NCBI GenBank assembly: GCA_002472565.1
Contig: DKSK01000007.1
Coordinates: forward strand, 1-64,000
Direction of reading: 5' to 3'
Source: Bacteroidales bacterium UBA7258
Lineage (GTDB): Bacteria; Bacteroidota; Bacteroidia; Bacteroidales; UBA932
DNA length: 64,000 nucleotides
The translations under genes and the position numbers were made by a program. This document shows positions 1 to 8,676 of this stretch, piece by piece (positions within the stretch are counted from its first letter, which is position 1; the number at the start of each line of letters is the position of its first letter). The notes beneath the pieces were generated by a model. The model was not told where the DNA came from and did no database searches. It worked only from the letters and a program-made list of their open reading frames with translations.

Positions 1-56
1 TTAAATTTTTAACGAATCATTGATAGAGAGAAAACCTATAAATAGACTAACACGAC

Positions 57-986
57 ATGAAACCAACATTACTTGTATTGGCGGCGGGAATGGGCAGCCG
101 TTACGGCGGACTCAAACAAATGGACGGACTTGGCCCGAACGCTGAGACTATTATCGACTATTCAATCTATGACGCAGTCCACGCCGGCTTCGGGAAGGTG
201 GTCTATGTCGTTCGCGAATATTTCAAGGAACAGTTCGAGGAAGTGGCGAGGAAGAAATACGCCCACGCCAAGTGCGCCGATGGCAAGCCTCTCGAATTCG
301 TCTTCGTGACCCAGGAGCTCGATAAAATCCCGGCTGGTTTCCAGATGAACCCTGAGCGCCAGAAGCCTTGGGGCACTGCCCACGCCGTACTGATGGCCAA
401 GGACGTAATACATGAGCCATTCGGCATCATCAACGGAGACGATTTCTATGGACGTGAATCCTTCAAGGTCCTCGCTGACTGGCTGAGAGCCCATGAACAT
501 TCCGAAGGGGTCTCCGCCATCGTGGGCTTCAGGCTCGGGAACACGCTCTCCGAATCAGGCGGAGTGTCAAGAGGCATCTGCCACTACGACGCTTCCCGCA
601 GTCTTACAAAGATCGAAGAGCATCTCAACATTGCCAAGGAAGGGGACGGGAAGGTCTACGGAGACAATTCGGTCACCGGAGAGAAGCATGTCACCCTCGA
701 CGAGAACGCCCTCTGCTCCATGAACATGTGGGGGCTTACTCCTGACTACTTCACCAAGAGCAATGAAATTTTCAAGACCTTCCTCTCCGAGAACAGCAAG
801 GAACTCAAGAAAGAATTCTATATCCCTTACGCCATTGACGTGATGCTCAAGGGCGGCGACCGCTGCGAAGTTCTTGAAACTCCGTCGCGCTGGTTCGGTG
901 TCACCTATAAGGAGGACCGTCCGGCTGTCGTATCCAAATTCGCAGAGCTCGTGGAGAAGGGCGTTTATCCATCACCTCTCTGGTAG
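57..986 (+). CDS. Sugar-phosphate nucleotidyltransferase family protein
   Basis: Cytoplasmic enzyme predicted to join a sugar 1-phosphate to an NTP and release pyrophosphate. The N-terminus carries the signature LAAGMGSRYGGLKQ (residues 8-21), the nucleotide-binding Gly-rich loop followed by the conserved Lys, and INGDDFYG near residue 125 fits the metal-binding Asp. At 309 aa it is close to single-domain family members and lacks the C-terminal left-handed helix of GlmU-type enzymes. Its stop lies 4 nt before the next ATG, so it leads a three-gene operon. The sugar cannot be read from sequence. A second nucleotidyltransferase sits at 10156, so the two probably have different substrates. Confidence 0.85.
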   Translation: MKPTLLVLAAGMGSRYGGLKQMDGLGPNAETIIDYSIYDAVHAGFGKVVYVVREYFKEQFEEVARKKYAHAKCADGKPLEFVFVTQELDKIPAGFQMNPERQKPWGTAHAVLMAKDVIHEPFGIINGDDFYGRESFKVLADWLRAHEHSEGVSAIVGFRLGNTLSESGGVSRGICHYDASRSLTKIEEHLNIAKEGDGKVYGDNSVTGEKHVTLDENALCSMNMWGLTPDYFTKSNEIFKTFLSENSKELKKEFYIPYAIDVMLKGGDRCEVLETPSRWFGVTYKEDRPAVVSKFAELVEKGVYPSPLW

Positions 987-990
987 TTCC

Positions 991-1950
991 ATGGCGTTTT
1001 TCAAGAAAAGCAAGGAAGCCAGCTACGACTTCCTTTATGGTTATGCATGGCATGTGCCCGGCATTAAGGGTATGTTTCTCATGCTCGGACTTCTGCTTGC
1101 CGGCTCTCTTGTCGGGAACTTGGTAATTCTCCTTTTCTCCATGTTCATGCCCAAAGACATAGCCCTCACCTACGCAAGTCCAGTTTCCTATGTCATCATG
1201 TTCATACCGCCGATGATGGTCTCCCATTCGATCAGCCTGAGGAACATGACATGGGACAAGGGCTACAGCCTCGACAACAACAATTTCCAGCCTCTGGGAG
1301 GCCTCAAGCTTGGGCTTCTGTCCATGGCGGGAATCCTCTGCCTCGCCTTCTGCCTCGACCTCGTCAACAAGGCCATGCCGCCTGTTCCCGAGAGACTGGA
1401 AAAAATGATGGAAACGTTGACGGAAAGCAATATCTGGATCAATATCTTGAGCGTCAGCATTCTGGCTCCTATTTTCGAAGAATGGCTCTGCAGGGGAACC
1501 ATACTCCGCGGCCTGCTGAATTACTCCAGATCCGGGCTTGAAGCCACGAAGGACGGGGAGGATGGACATGAAGGAGAAAAGAGGAGAGGGATGGAGCCTG
1601 TCTGGGCGATTGTTATTTCAGCCCTCTTCTTCGCCTTCATCCACCTCAACCCATGGCAGGGAATTCCAGCCTTCATGATTGGCTGTCTTATGGGTTATGT
1701 CTATTACAAGACCGGTTCTCTGAAACTCACCATGCTGATGCACTGCACCAACAACACCCTCGCCCTAATCCTCTCGAACATTGATTCCCTTAAGGATTAT
1801 GAGACCTTCGTGGATATGCTGGGATGGAAGGTCTACCTTGTCGTCTTTGTCATAGCCGCAGTGATTTTGTGGCTAAGCATACGAACCATATCAAAGGTCG
1901 TAACGCCGGATCCTCACGGGGCCTGCGAAGAACTTTCGGCGGGAGATTAG
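991..1950 (+). CDS. CPBP-family intramembrane metalloprotease
   Basis: Polytopic inner-membrane protein of the CPBP (CAAX protease / bacteriocin-processing) family. The diagnostic residues are all present: E163-E164-xxx-R168 in FEEWLCRG, H218 in FAFIHLNP, and H251-xxx-N255 in MHCTNNT. About six to eight hydrophobic segments lie between residues 25 and 300. I chose the ATG at 991, 4 nt after the upstream stop. A longer frame opens at 874, but its extra 39 codons overlap the end of the upstream gene and look basic and non-membrane. An insert rich in Glu, Gly and Lys (about residues 185-200) lies between motifs 1 and 2. Substrate unknown. Confidence 0.88.
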   Translation: MAFFKKSKEASYDFLYGYAWHVPGIKGMFLMLGLLLAGSLVGNLVILLFSMFMPKDIALTYASPVSYVIMFIPPMMVSHSISLRNMTWDKGYSLDNNNFQPLGGLKLGLLSMAGILCLAFCLDLVNKAMPPVPERLEKMMETLTESNIWINILSVSILAPIFEEWLCRGTILRGLLNYSRSGLEATKDGEDGHEGEKRRGMEPVWAIVISALFFAFIHLNPWQGIPAFMIGCLMGYVYYKTGSLKLTMLMHCTNNTLALILSNIDSLKDYETFVDMLGWKVYLVVFVIAAVILWLSIRTISKVVTPDPHGACEELSAGD

Positions 1951-1975
1951 GCCGGCGAAAGAAGAAAGGTAAAAG

Positions 1976-2842
1976 ATGGAAAGACAAATTGATATTATGG
2001 GAATTGTCAATCTCACTGACAATTCCTATTTTGCTGAAAGCCGGGTCCTGGGCGAGAAGGGCGAAGTTGACACCGAGGCGCTTCTCGGTCGTGCCGGAAA
2101 ACTCGTGGAAGGAGGTGCTTCAATCCTTGACATCGGAGCCTGCTCTACCCGTCCCGGCTCCGAAGCCGTCGGGGATGAGACCGAATTCAGGAGGCTCTCC
2201 GCCGCGCTTCCGAGACTGCGCGAGGCCTTCCCTTCGGTTAAGATTTCGGTAGACACCTACTGGTCCTCAGTCGTGGAGAAAGTCTACGACCTCATCGGCC
2301 CCTTCATCGTCAACGATGTTTCTGCCGGAGAAGCGGACCCGAAGATGCTGCAGACGGTGGGAAGGCTCTCCCTCCCCTACGTCGCGATGCACATGAGGGG
2401 GAATCCGAAGACGATGCAGTCTCTGACGGATTATTCCGATCTCCGGGATTGCCCGCTGCCCGCTCTGGAGTCTTCCTGGGCAGGGCTCTCGCCGGTGACC
2501 AAGGCAGTCTGCGCCTATTTCTGGGACTTCGGCCTTAGAGCGGAGAAGGCAGGGATAAAAGACTGGATTCTCGATCCGGGCTATGGCTTCGCGAAGACTC
2601 TCGCGCAGAATTACGAACTTCTGCGCGAGCAGAAGGCCCTCCTGGTTTTCGGACGCAGGATTCTCGTAGGAGTATCTCGCAAAACCATGATTTTCAAGCT
2701 CTTCGGCCTCAGCCCCGAGGAGGTGCTGCCGGCGACTCAAGCAGTCCATTTCGCCGCCCTTGAGAACGGGGCCTCAATTCTCAGAGTCCACGACGCCACG
2801 GAGGCCTCACAGACCGTCGAGATCTTCAGGCGCCTGTCATAG
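1976..2842 (+). CDS. folP: Dihydropteroate synthase
   Basis: Condenses p-aminobenzoate with 6-hydroxymethyl-dihydropterin diphosphate to give dihydropteroate in folate synthesis; cytoplasmic TIM barrel. Seen: start of strand 1 MGIVNLTDNSYF (8-19), loop 2 CSTRPGSEAV (about residues 56-65), VNDVS near 118, ILDPGYGFAKT and GVSRKTMI, and the terminal RVHDATEA, all in family order. At 288 aa the length is normal. The usual N-V-T-P-D-S-F loop reads N-L-T-D-N-S-Y here. It is the third gene of the 57-2842 run and ends 6 nt from the opposing helicase gene. Confidence 0.93.
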   Translation: MERQIDIMGIVNLTDNSYFAESRVLGEKGEVDTEALLGRAGKLVEGGASILDIGACSTRPGSEAVGDETEFRRLSAALPRLREAFPSVKISVDTYWSSVVEKVYDLIGPFIVNDVSAGEADPKMLQTVGRLSLPYVAMHMRGNPKTMQSLTDYSDLRDCPLPALESSWAGLSPVTKAVCAYFWDFGLRAEKAGIKDWILDPGYGFAKTLAQNYELLREQKALLVFGRRILVGVSRKTMIFKLFGLSPEEVLPATQAVHFAALENGASILRVHDATEASQTVEIFRRLS

Positions 2843-2847
2843 CGGGC

Positions 2848-5082
2848 TTATTCCGGGAGGTCCGGCAGGCGGAGAAAGGGAGCGCGGATGTTGCGGGTCG
2901 CTCCGTCACGGAACTGGACTGTGAAAGTCGTGAAGTCATCACTCGCCGCGATGACCTGACCCTCCCCGAAGATATCATGGATGACCGTGTCTCCGATGCT
3001 GAAAGGGCTTTCGTATACGCTTCGCTCCGAGGAGAAAGGATCTTCCCCCAGGTCAGCACCCTGAGAAGCCGGCCCGTAGGGTGCCGGGGTACCATAGAGT
3101 TCCTGGTCAAGGACGTGGACGAGATTCCTCGTCCCACGCCAGAGTTCCTCCGGGATGAAACCTTCCGTCACCAGCATATTCTTCTTTATCTCCGCAAGGA
3201 AACGCGAAGGATATTTATTCATCTTCGTGCTCGAATTGAAGCCCTCTGATTCGGTGAGGAAGAGGGCTTTTTCCGCCCTTGTCACGGCCACGTACATAAG
3301 CCGCCGTTCCTCCTCTTCGCCACGTTTCTTGCGGTCACGCAGAGACCTCATGTTCGGGAAAATCCCCTCGCTGAGGCCGATGATGAAGACGTATGGGAAT
3401 TCCAGGCCCTTGGCCTGGTGAATGGTCATCAGTTTCACCGACGGGGTATCACTCTTATAATCCGCATTGGTGTAGAGCGCTATTTCCTGGAGATAGTCAG
3501 ACAGCGTCACATAGTCCTCCCTGTGGGACTTCTCATAGAAGCGGACGGAAGAGAGCAATTCTTCGAGGTTTTCCAGCCTCTCCTCATCCTGATCCTGGCG
3601 CAGCTCATCTTTTAGGCCGCTGCGGTCCAGCAGGCGGTTGAGAAGGTCGGAAATCGAGGCGCCCTCGACCGCCCCGTCAGGAGAGAGCATGGACCTTCCT
3701 TCCTCGATAACCTTGAGAAAGTCCATAGCGCCCTGCTTGGCGATCCCCGTGAGTCCGATATTGTCCCTCAAGGCCTGGAAGAGGCTTCCTCCCGAAACCG
3801 AGGCAAGCGACTTCAACTTGTCCATGAAGGTCTTGCCCAGCTTCCTGGACGGACGGTTTATCACCCTCATGAAGGCAATATCATCAGAAGGATTGTTGAC
3901 CAGACGGAGATATGCCATGGCGTCTTTAATCTCCTTCCTCTCGAAGAAGCGGGTTCCGCCCCAGACAGCATAAAGGATATGAGAACGTATCAGTTCCTGT
4001 TCTATGGCTCTTGACTGGTAAGAAGAGCGGTAAAGTATGGCGAAGTCTCTCGGGGAGGCTCCGGCGGAAATCAAGGCTGAAATCTGTCTTGTAACCCATT
4101 TCATCTCCGCCGACTCTGATTTTCCATGGAAATGGACGACCGCCTTTCCTTCTTCATTGCGGGTGAAAAGGTCCTTCGGAACGCGGAGCCTGTTGTTGGC
4201 TATCACAGAATTGGCCACGTCAAGGACATTCGGAGTAGACCTGTAATTCTCATCCAGAACGATGTCCTTGTCATGAGGGAAATCAATGAACCTGGAAGGC
4301 CTGGCCCCTCTCCATTCATAGATACATTGGTCCGGATCGCCTACCGCGAAGAGATTATGGTGCTTTCCCGCAAGGGTCTCGATGATCTCCCAGTTGTCGT
4401 CGTTGCAGTCCTGGGCCTCGTCCACCATGATATAGTTGAGCTGGCTCTGCCAATATTCCCTTGCATCGGCGAAATGGGAGAGGATGTACTTGGTGAAATT
4501 CTCTATATCATCGAAATCCAGGGCGTAGTCCTTCATCTGGCGATAGAGGTAGGAGGCGAAGTTGCTCTTGAGCATCTCTTCCGAGAACTTGATCCCCGGA
4601 GTCATGAAGGCCGAGATGTATTCGGGCGAATCCTTCTGGAGAGAAATTTCCGTAAGGAACTGGCGTACAGTCTTTTCCGTCCGCTTTATCCCAAGATCGT
4701 CCATGCAGGCCTTGGCCAGCTCTTTCTGGTCTTCCTCGTCTATGATGGTAAAAGACTTCGGGAAGCCGAGGCGGTAGATCTCCTTCCTGAGCAATTTGAC
4801 GCAGAAGCCGTCGATGGTGCAGACGAAATCATTGTAGTCGCCGCTGTGGACCATCTCCGCAATCCTGATACGCATCTCGCTAGCCGCCTTGTTGGTAAAG
4901 GTGAGGCAGAGGATGTCCGCCGGGTCAATCCCGAGCACATTCACGAGATAGGCATAGCGGTAAGTCAGAGCCCTTGTCTTTCCTGTCCCCGCACCAGCTA
5001 TGACGCGGACCCGGCCCTCGGTGGCTTTTACAGCCTCCAATTGCCTGCTATTAAGAACTTTGAGAAAAGACAGGTCCGGCAT
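2848..5082 (-). CDS. UvrD/PcrA-type superfamily 1 DNA helicase
   Basis: ATP-dependent 3'-5' helicase for repair and removal of replication blocks. Motif I GAGTGKT is at residues 30-36, motif Ia LTFTNKAA follows, motif II reads MVDEAQDCN, motif III GDPDQCIYEWRGA, motif V IHQAKGLEFPYVF and motif VI LMYVAVTRAEKAL. The C-terminal ~50 residues (FSIGDTVIHDIFGEGQV) are the Tudor-like domain typical of PcrA/UvrD. At 744 aa it is of normal size. The start is 2 nt from the nicotinamidase stop, so it is the last gene of the pncB-pncA operon. Whether it is the sole UvrD/PcrA of the genome cannot be judged. Confidence 0.92.
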   Translation of the reverse strand: MPDLSFLKVLNSRQLEAVKATEGRVRVIAGAGTGKTRALTYRYAYLVNVLGIDPADILCLTFTNKAASEMRIRIAEMVHSGDYNDFVCTIDGFCVKLLRKEIYRLGFPKSFTIIDEEDQKELAKACMDDLGIKRTEKTVRQFLTEISLQKDSPEYISAFMTPGIKFSEEMLKSNFASYLYRQMKDYALDFDDIENFTKYILSHFADAREYWQSQLNYIMVDEAQDCNDDNWEIIETLAGKHHNLFAVGDPDQCIYEWRGARPSRFIDFPHDKDIVLDENYRSTPNVLDVANSVIANNRLRVPKDLFTRNEEGKAVVHFHGKSESAEMKWVTRQISALISAGASPRDFAILYRSSYQSRAIEQELIRSHILYAVWGGTRFFERKEIKDAMAYLRLVNNPSDDIAFMRVINRPSRKLGKTFMDKLKSLASVSGGSLFQALRDNIGLTGIAKQGAMDFLKVIEEGRSMLSPDGAVEGASISDLLNRLLDRSGLKDELRQDQDEERLENLEELLSSVRFYEKSHREDYVTLSDYLQEIALYTNADYKSDTPSVKLMTIHQAKGLEFPYVFIIGLSEGIFPNMRSLRDRKKRGEEEERRLMYVAVTRAEKALFLTESEGFNSSTKMNKYPSRFLAEIKKNMLVTEGFIPEELWRGTRNLVHVLDQELYGTPAPYGPASQGADLGEDPFSSERSVYESPFSIGDTVIHDIFGEGQVIAASDDFTTFTVQFRDGATRNIRAPFLRLPDLPE

Positions 5083-5084
5083 AG

Positions 5085-5669
5085 CTAAAGACGGATTCCT
5101 TCCTTGTCCATGGCGGCGAGGGCTTCGAGATGGCCCTCGTAGGATACGTAGCCCAGGCAGTCCTTAAGAAGATAGAGCGTGAAGCCGGCCTTCTTGAGAT
5201 CCTCACAAGTGTTGCGCACGCAATACTCCGTCGCTATCCCGCAGACATAGACATTCTTTATGTCCATGAGATCGAGCACCTCGCCGAGGCTCTGGCCTCC
5301 TGCATTCAGGGCCCCGAAGCCTGAGTACTGCTCCTTCATGGGGTCGCGACCCTTGAGGAAGGTCAGTTCCGGCCTGGAATAAGGTTTCAGGTCGGAATGG
5401 ATCTCAGCCCCGCGGGTGCCTTCGACGCAATGGGCGGGCCACTCCCCTCCCTGCTCCTTGAAGGAACAATGGTTCTTCGGGTGATGGTCGCAGACGAAGA
5501 GAATCGGGAAACCGGCTTCGATTACATCCGGTCCGTCAAGTTCCTCTGAAGTCATGCGGTCGACAAAGTCCATGGTCTTCTCAACGGCCTGAGAGGCGTT
5601 CTTGCAGGCCATGGAGCCGTCTATGAAGTCATAAAGCATGTCAACAACGACGAGTGCGCAGTCTTTCAT
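5085..5669 (-). CDS. pncA: Nicotinamidase (isochorismatase fold)
   Basis: Hydrolyses nicotinamide to nicotinate and ammonia for NAD salvage. The catalytic triad is complete: D10 in VVVDML, K106 in FLKGRDP and C150 in GIATEYCVRNT. The metal-site pattern D61-x-H63-P-x-x-H67 matches the D-x-H-P-x-x-H form seen in yeast Pnc1, followed by WPAHCVEGT (H80). At 194 aa it is standard. It sits 4 nt downstream of nicotinate phosphoribosyltransferase, which uses its product, supporting nicotinamidase over other isochorismatase relatives. Confidence 0.93.
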   Translation of the reverse strand: MKDCALVVVDMLYDFIDGSMACKNASQAVEKTMDFVDRMTSEELDGPDVIEAGFPILFVCDHHPKNHCSFKEQGGEWPAHCVEGTRGAEIHSDLKPYSRPELTFLKGRDPMKEQYSGFGALNAGGQSLGEVLDLMDIKNVYVCGIATEYCVRNTCEDLKKAGFTLYLLKDCLGYVSYEGHLEALAAMDKEGIRL

Positions 5670-5673
5670 GGTG

Positions 5674-7170
5674 TCAGTCTATCTTAAATTCGGAAATCTG
5701 TTCGTTGAGCCTTTGTATGATCTCCATCTTCTTGTGATAGAGGGGGTCGGAGATGTCGACTTTGTAGTAGTGAGGATTGATAAGACGTCTCTCCGAAGGA
5801 CTGAAATGATGGAGAGTATCGTTGTAGAAAGCCTTCTTCTCGGCCAAGGTGCGTACCGGAACGATTCTTTCCCCATGTTCCATGGCCTTAAGCTGGAGCG
5901 GACGGAAGGTATAGCTTCCTGCATCGAAAGTCTTGAACTTGTACCTGTCGAATTCGTCATAGATCGTGAAGGTCTCTCCCGCGAGTATTTTCTTTTCAAG
6001 TTCGTCTCCCCTCAGACAGGTCACGTCGGCCTTATAGATGTTTCCGAGTTCAGGGTCATGCTTGGTTATCCTGTAAGTGATCTGGAAACCCGGGTTGATG
6101 AGTTTTATCTTGTCCTCCGAACGCTTCAGCACCGGTTCGCCGTCAATCTGGACCAGTTTGTAGACGTTTCCGAAACATGGCTCGGCCTTGCTCGTGGCTA
6201 TGGCGTCGCCGACCCCGTAGCTGTCGATCTTGGCTCCCTGGAGCTCCAGGTCGGAGATAAGGTATTCATCGAGGGAATTGGTCGCGAAAATCTTGCAATT
6301 CTCTAGACCATGGGCGTCCAGAATCTTGCGGACCTCGATACTGAGGTAAGCAAGGTCGCCGCTGTCAAGGCGGATGCCGTAGCCATATGGATATGAATCA
6401 TCTATGCCGTTTTCCCTGAAGGCCCTGATGGCATTGAGAACGCCGCACTTGAGGGTATCATAGGTATCGATCAGCAGGATCAGGTTCTCCCCCATGTGGG
6501 TCTTGATGTAGTCACAGAAAGCGTGATGCTCTCCCTCGACCGAGCTGCCGTATGATGTCACGAAGCTGTGGGCCATCGTTCCGGTCGAAGGAACGTCGTT
6601 CATCACTCCGGTCAAGATGTTCGAAGTGCTGGCGCAGCCGGCTATGACGGCGGCCTTGCCTCCATACATCGCCGCCCAAGGACCGTGCGCCCTGCGGCTG
6701 CCGAATTCGCTGACAGGACGGTTTGTCGCTCTGCATACACGGGAAGCTTTGGTGGCCACAGCCATCTGATGGTTCATAATGCAGAGAATCGGAGTTTCAA
6801 GCACCTGAGCCTCTATAATAGGGCCGACCACGGTGATGACCGGCTGATTAGGGAAGGCGATTTCCCCCTCTTTCATGCAGTAGACATCTCCTGTAAATTT
6901 CATTCCGGCAAGGTAGGCGCGGAAATCGGCGTAATCCTCGCCGGGGAGAAACTTCTCGAAGAAGGCCTCGTTTTCAGCTCCCAGTCCCTTTATCATCTCG
7001 ATCACCTCTTCAGTGCCGCTTACCACAGCCCAGTTGTTGTTTTCCGGGGCTTTGCGGTAAAACATGTTGAATACGGCGACCTTGTCTTTTCTGCCGCACT
7101 GATAGAAGGATTTTCCCATTGTGTACTGGTACTTGTCCGAGCAATACGCGTGATTGAGCATGAGTTTCAA
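5674..7170 (-). CDS. pncB: Nicotinate phosphoribosyltransferase
   Basis: Forms nicotinate mononucleotide from nicotinate and PRPP with ATP hydrolysis, the step after PncA in NAD salvage. Family blocks seen: EFGSRRAHGP (155-164), the His of GTMAHSFV (H201, the position phosphorylated in the family), LLIDTYDTL, and GIRLDSGDLAYLS for PRPP/substrate binding. At 498 aa it resembles the longer bacterial type. First gene of the pncB-pncA-helicase operon. The annotated ATG is at 7170; a second ATG three codons in (7161) is possible because the candidate promoter lies very close. Confidence 0.94.
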   Translation of the reverse strand: MKLMLNHAYCSDKYQYTMGKSFYQCGRKDKVAVFNMFYRKAPENNNWAVVSGTEEVIEMIKGLGAENEAFFEKFLPGEDYADFRAYLAGMKFTGDVYCMKEGEIAFPNQPVITVVGPIIEAQVLETPILCIMNHQMAVATKASRVCRATNRPVSEFGSRRAHGPWAAMYGGKAAVIAGCASTSNILTGVMNDVPSTGTMAHSFVTSYGSSVEGEHHAFCDYIKTHMGENLILLIDTYDTLKCGVLNAIRAFRENGIDDSYPYGYGIRLDSGDLAYLSIEVRKILDAHGLENCKIFATNSLDEYLISDLELQGAKIDSYGVGDAIATSKAEPCFGNVYKLVQIDGEPVLKRSEDKIKLINPGFQITYRITKHDPELGNIYKADVTCLRGDELEKKILAGETFTIYDEFDRYKFKTFDAGSYTFRPLQLKAMEHGERIVPVRTLAEKKAFYNDTLHHFSPSERRLINPHYYKVDISDPLYHKKMEIIQRLNEQISEFKID

Positions 7171-7178
7171 TATTTAGA

Positions 7179-7186
7179 CAAATTTA
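7179..7186 (-). promoter_or_regulatory. Candidate Bacteroidota -7 element for pncB
   Basis: The reverse strand reads TAAATTTG, an exact TAnnTTTG match, ending 9 nt before the pncB ATG at 7170. With the usual ~7-nt distance to the transcription start, the mRNA would have almost no leader. No clear -33 TTG at the usual 19-20 nt spacing. Confidence 0.4.
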
Positions 7187-7239
7187 AGGAATTTGCAGAA
7201 TAAATGAGTAAATTCGCTTAGAAACAAAACAATTCGCAA

Positions 7240-8661
7240 ATGCCAGACATTCTTGACACTCTTTTCAAGGAATATACGAAGCAAGACGTCGCGGAAAGGA
7301 AGGAGATGAGCTCCTCTGGGAGCAACAGGCGCTATTTCCGTCTCCGCGGCGGCAACGTGTCAGTCGTCGGAGTCATAGGTACGTCTTTCGAGGAGAACAG
7401 GGCTTTCATAGAAATAGACCGCCATTTCGTAGAAAAAAATATCCGTGTGCCTAAGGTGCTCGCCGTAAGTTCTGACGGCATGGCCTATCTTCAGGAGGAT
7501 CTCGGCGATGACCAGCTCTACCTGGTAGTGTCGCAGGGCCGCGAGAGCGGGGAATACAGCGACTACGAGAAGCGCCTGCTCTTCAAGGTCATGGAGATGC
7601 TTCCGAAGATCCAGTACGTCGGGGCCCAGGGGCTTGATTTCAACATCTGCTATCCTCAGCCGGCTTTCGACGCCAGGATGATAATGTTCGATCTGAACTA
7701 TTTCAAGTACTGTTTTCTCAAGGCCACGGGACTTGACTTCAACGAGGCTAAACTTCAGGATGACTTCGAAAAGTTCCAGAAAGACTTGATTGAAGACATG
7801 GGGAACACCTTCATGTACAGAGACTTCCAGGCAAGAAACGTCATGGTGAAGGAAGGCACCCCGTATTTCATCGACTTCCAGGGTGGCCGCCGCGGACCTA
7901 TCTATTATGATGTCGCCTCCTTCGTCTGGCAGGCCAGGGCCCGGTATCCGGAGGCGCTCAGAATGCAGATGGTCCAGACCTACCTCAGGGCTCTGAAGGG
8001 CTATACCGAGGTAGACGAGGAGATTTTCTACAAACGGCTCCGTCTTTTCGTTCTCTTCCGTATGCTTCAGGTTCTGGGAGCCTACGGTTTCAGGGGCTAT
8101 TTCGAGAAGAAGCCTCATTTTCTTGCCAGCGTACCTTTCGCGCTGGGAAATCTCCGCAGGCTGTTGCTCAAGGAACCATTCAACGAGTACCCATACCTCA
8201 ACCAGATACTTACCGAGATGACGACCCTCCCGCAGTTCAACGACATCGCGGAGGACAGGCGTCTGGAAGTCGGGATAGTCAGCTTCGCTTACAAGAAAGG
8301 CATTCCGCTCGACCCCTCGGGGAACGGCGGCGGCTATGTATTCGACTGCCGGTCGATCAATAACCCTGGCAAGTACGAATATTATCGTCAGTTCACGGGG
8401 AATGACAAGGAGGTGGTAAAGTTCCTGGAGGATGACGGAGAAGTATTCAGGTTCCTGGACAATGTCTTCAAGCTGGTCGATCCTCATGTCAAGAGGTTCA
8501 TAGAGAGGAAGTTCACCCATCTTCAGGTCTGCTTCGGCTGCACGGGCGGCCAGCATCGCTCGGTATATTGCGCCGAAAGGCTTGCGGAGCATCTCGCCTC
8601 TAAGTTCGACGTGAAGATCAGCGTGACTCACCGTGAGCTCGGTATCGAGAAAATAGTCTGA
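7240..8661 (+). CDS. Sugar kinase (APH/AmgK-like) fused to RapZ C-terminal domain
   Basis: Two-domain cytoplasmic protein. Residues ~1-330 are an aminoglycoside-phosphotransferase-fold kinase: the catalytic loop is YRDFQARN with D195 and N200, and the Mg-binding motif is IDFQGGRRGP with D212. The first catalytic-loop residue is Tyr where many relatives have His. Residues ~345-473 match the C-terminal domain of RapZ: FAYKKGIPLD, FDCRSINNP, FTGNDKEVVKFL and GCTGGQHRSV (433-442). In E. coli RapZ this domain binds glucosamine-6-phosphate. The kinase half resembles AmgK, which phosphorylates MurNAc/GlcNAc at C1. With the MurU-like gene at 10156, an amino-sugar salvage role is inferred; the substrate is unproven. 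Confidence 0.82.
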   Translation: MPDILDTLFKEYTKQDVAERKEMSSSGSNRRYFRLRGGNVSVVGVIGTSFEENRAFIEIDRHFVEKNIRVPKVLAVSSDGMAYLQEDLGDDQLYLVVSQGRESGEYSDYEKRLLFKVMEMLPKIQYVGAQGLDFNICYPQPAFDARMIMFDLNYFKYCFLKATGLDFNEAKLQDDFEKFQKDLIEDMGNTFMYRDFQARNVMVKEGTPYFIDFQGGRRGPIYYDVASFVWQARARYPEALRMQMVQTYLRALKGYTEVDEEIFYKRLRLFVLFRMLQVLGAYGFRGYFEKKPHFLASVPFALGNLRRLLLKEPFNEYPYLNQILTEMTTLPQFNDIAEDRRLEVGIVSFAYKKGIPLDPSGNGGGYVFDCRSINNPGKYEYYRQFTGNDKEVVKFLEDDGEVFRFLDNVFKLVDPHVKRFIERKFTHLQVCFGCTGGQHRSVYCAERLAEHLASKFDVKISVTHRELGIEKIV

Positions 8662-8676
8662 CCACATAATATTTTC

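Noticed and set aside
1..56. Upstream region of the first gene
   Set aside because: AT-rich, but without an exact TAnnTTTG; the promoter may lie outside the window.
874..990. Longer start for the CPBP protease
   Set aside because: Overlaps the upstream gene and adds a basic non-membrane segment; the ATG at 991 is properly spaced.
4126..5088. 320-codon open frame on the + strand
   Set aside because: Antisense to the UvrD/PcrA helicase gene, whose motifs are complete; the frame has no family resemblance and reflects GC-rich codon use.
7360..8667. 435-codon open frame on the - strand
   Set aside because: Mirror of the kinase-RapZ gene; no start signals or domains.
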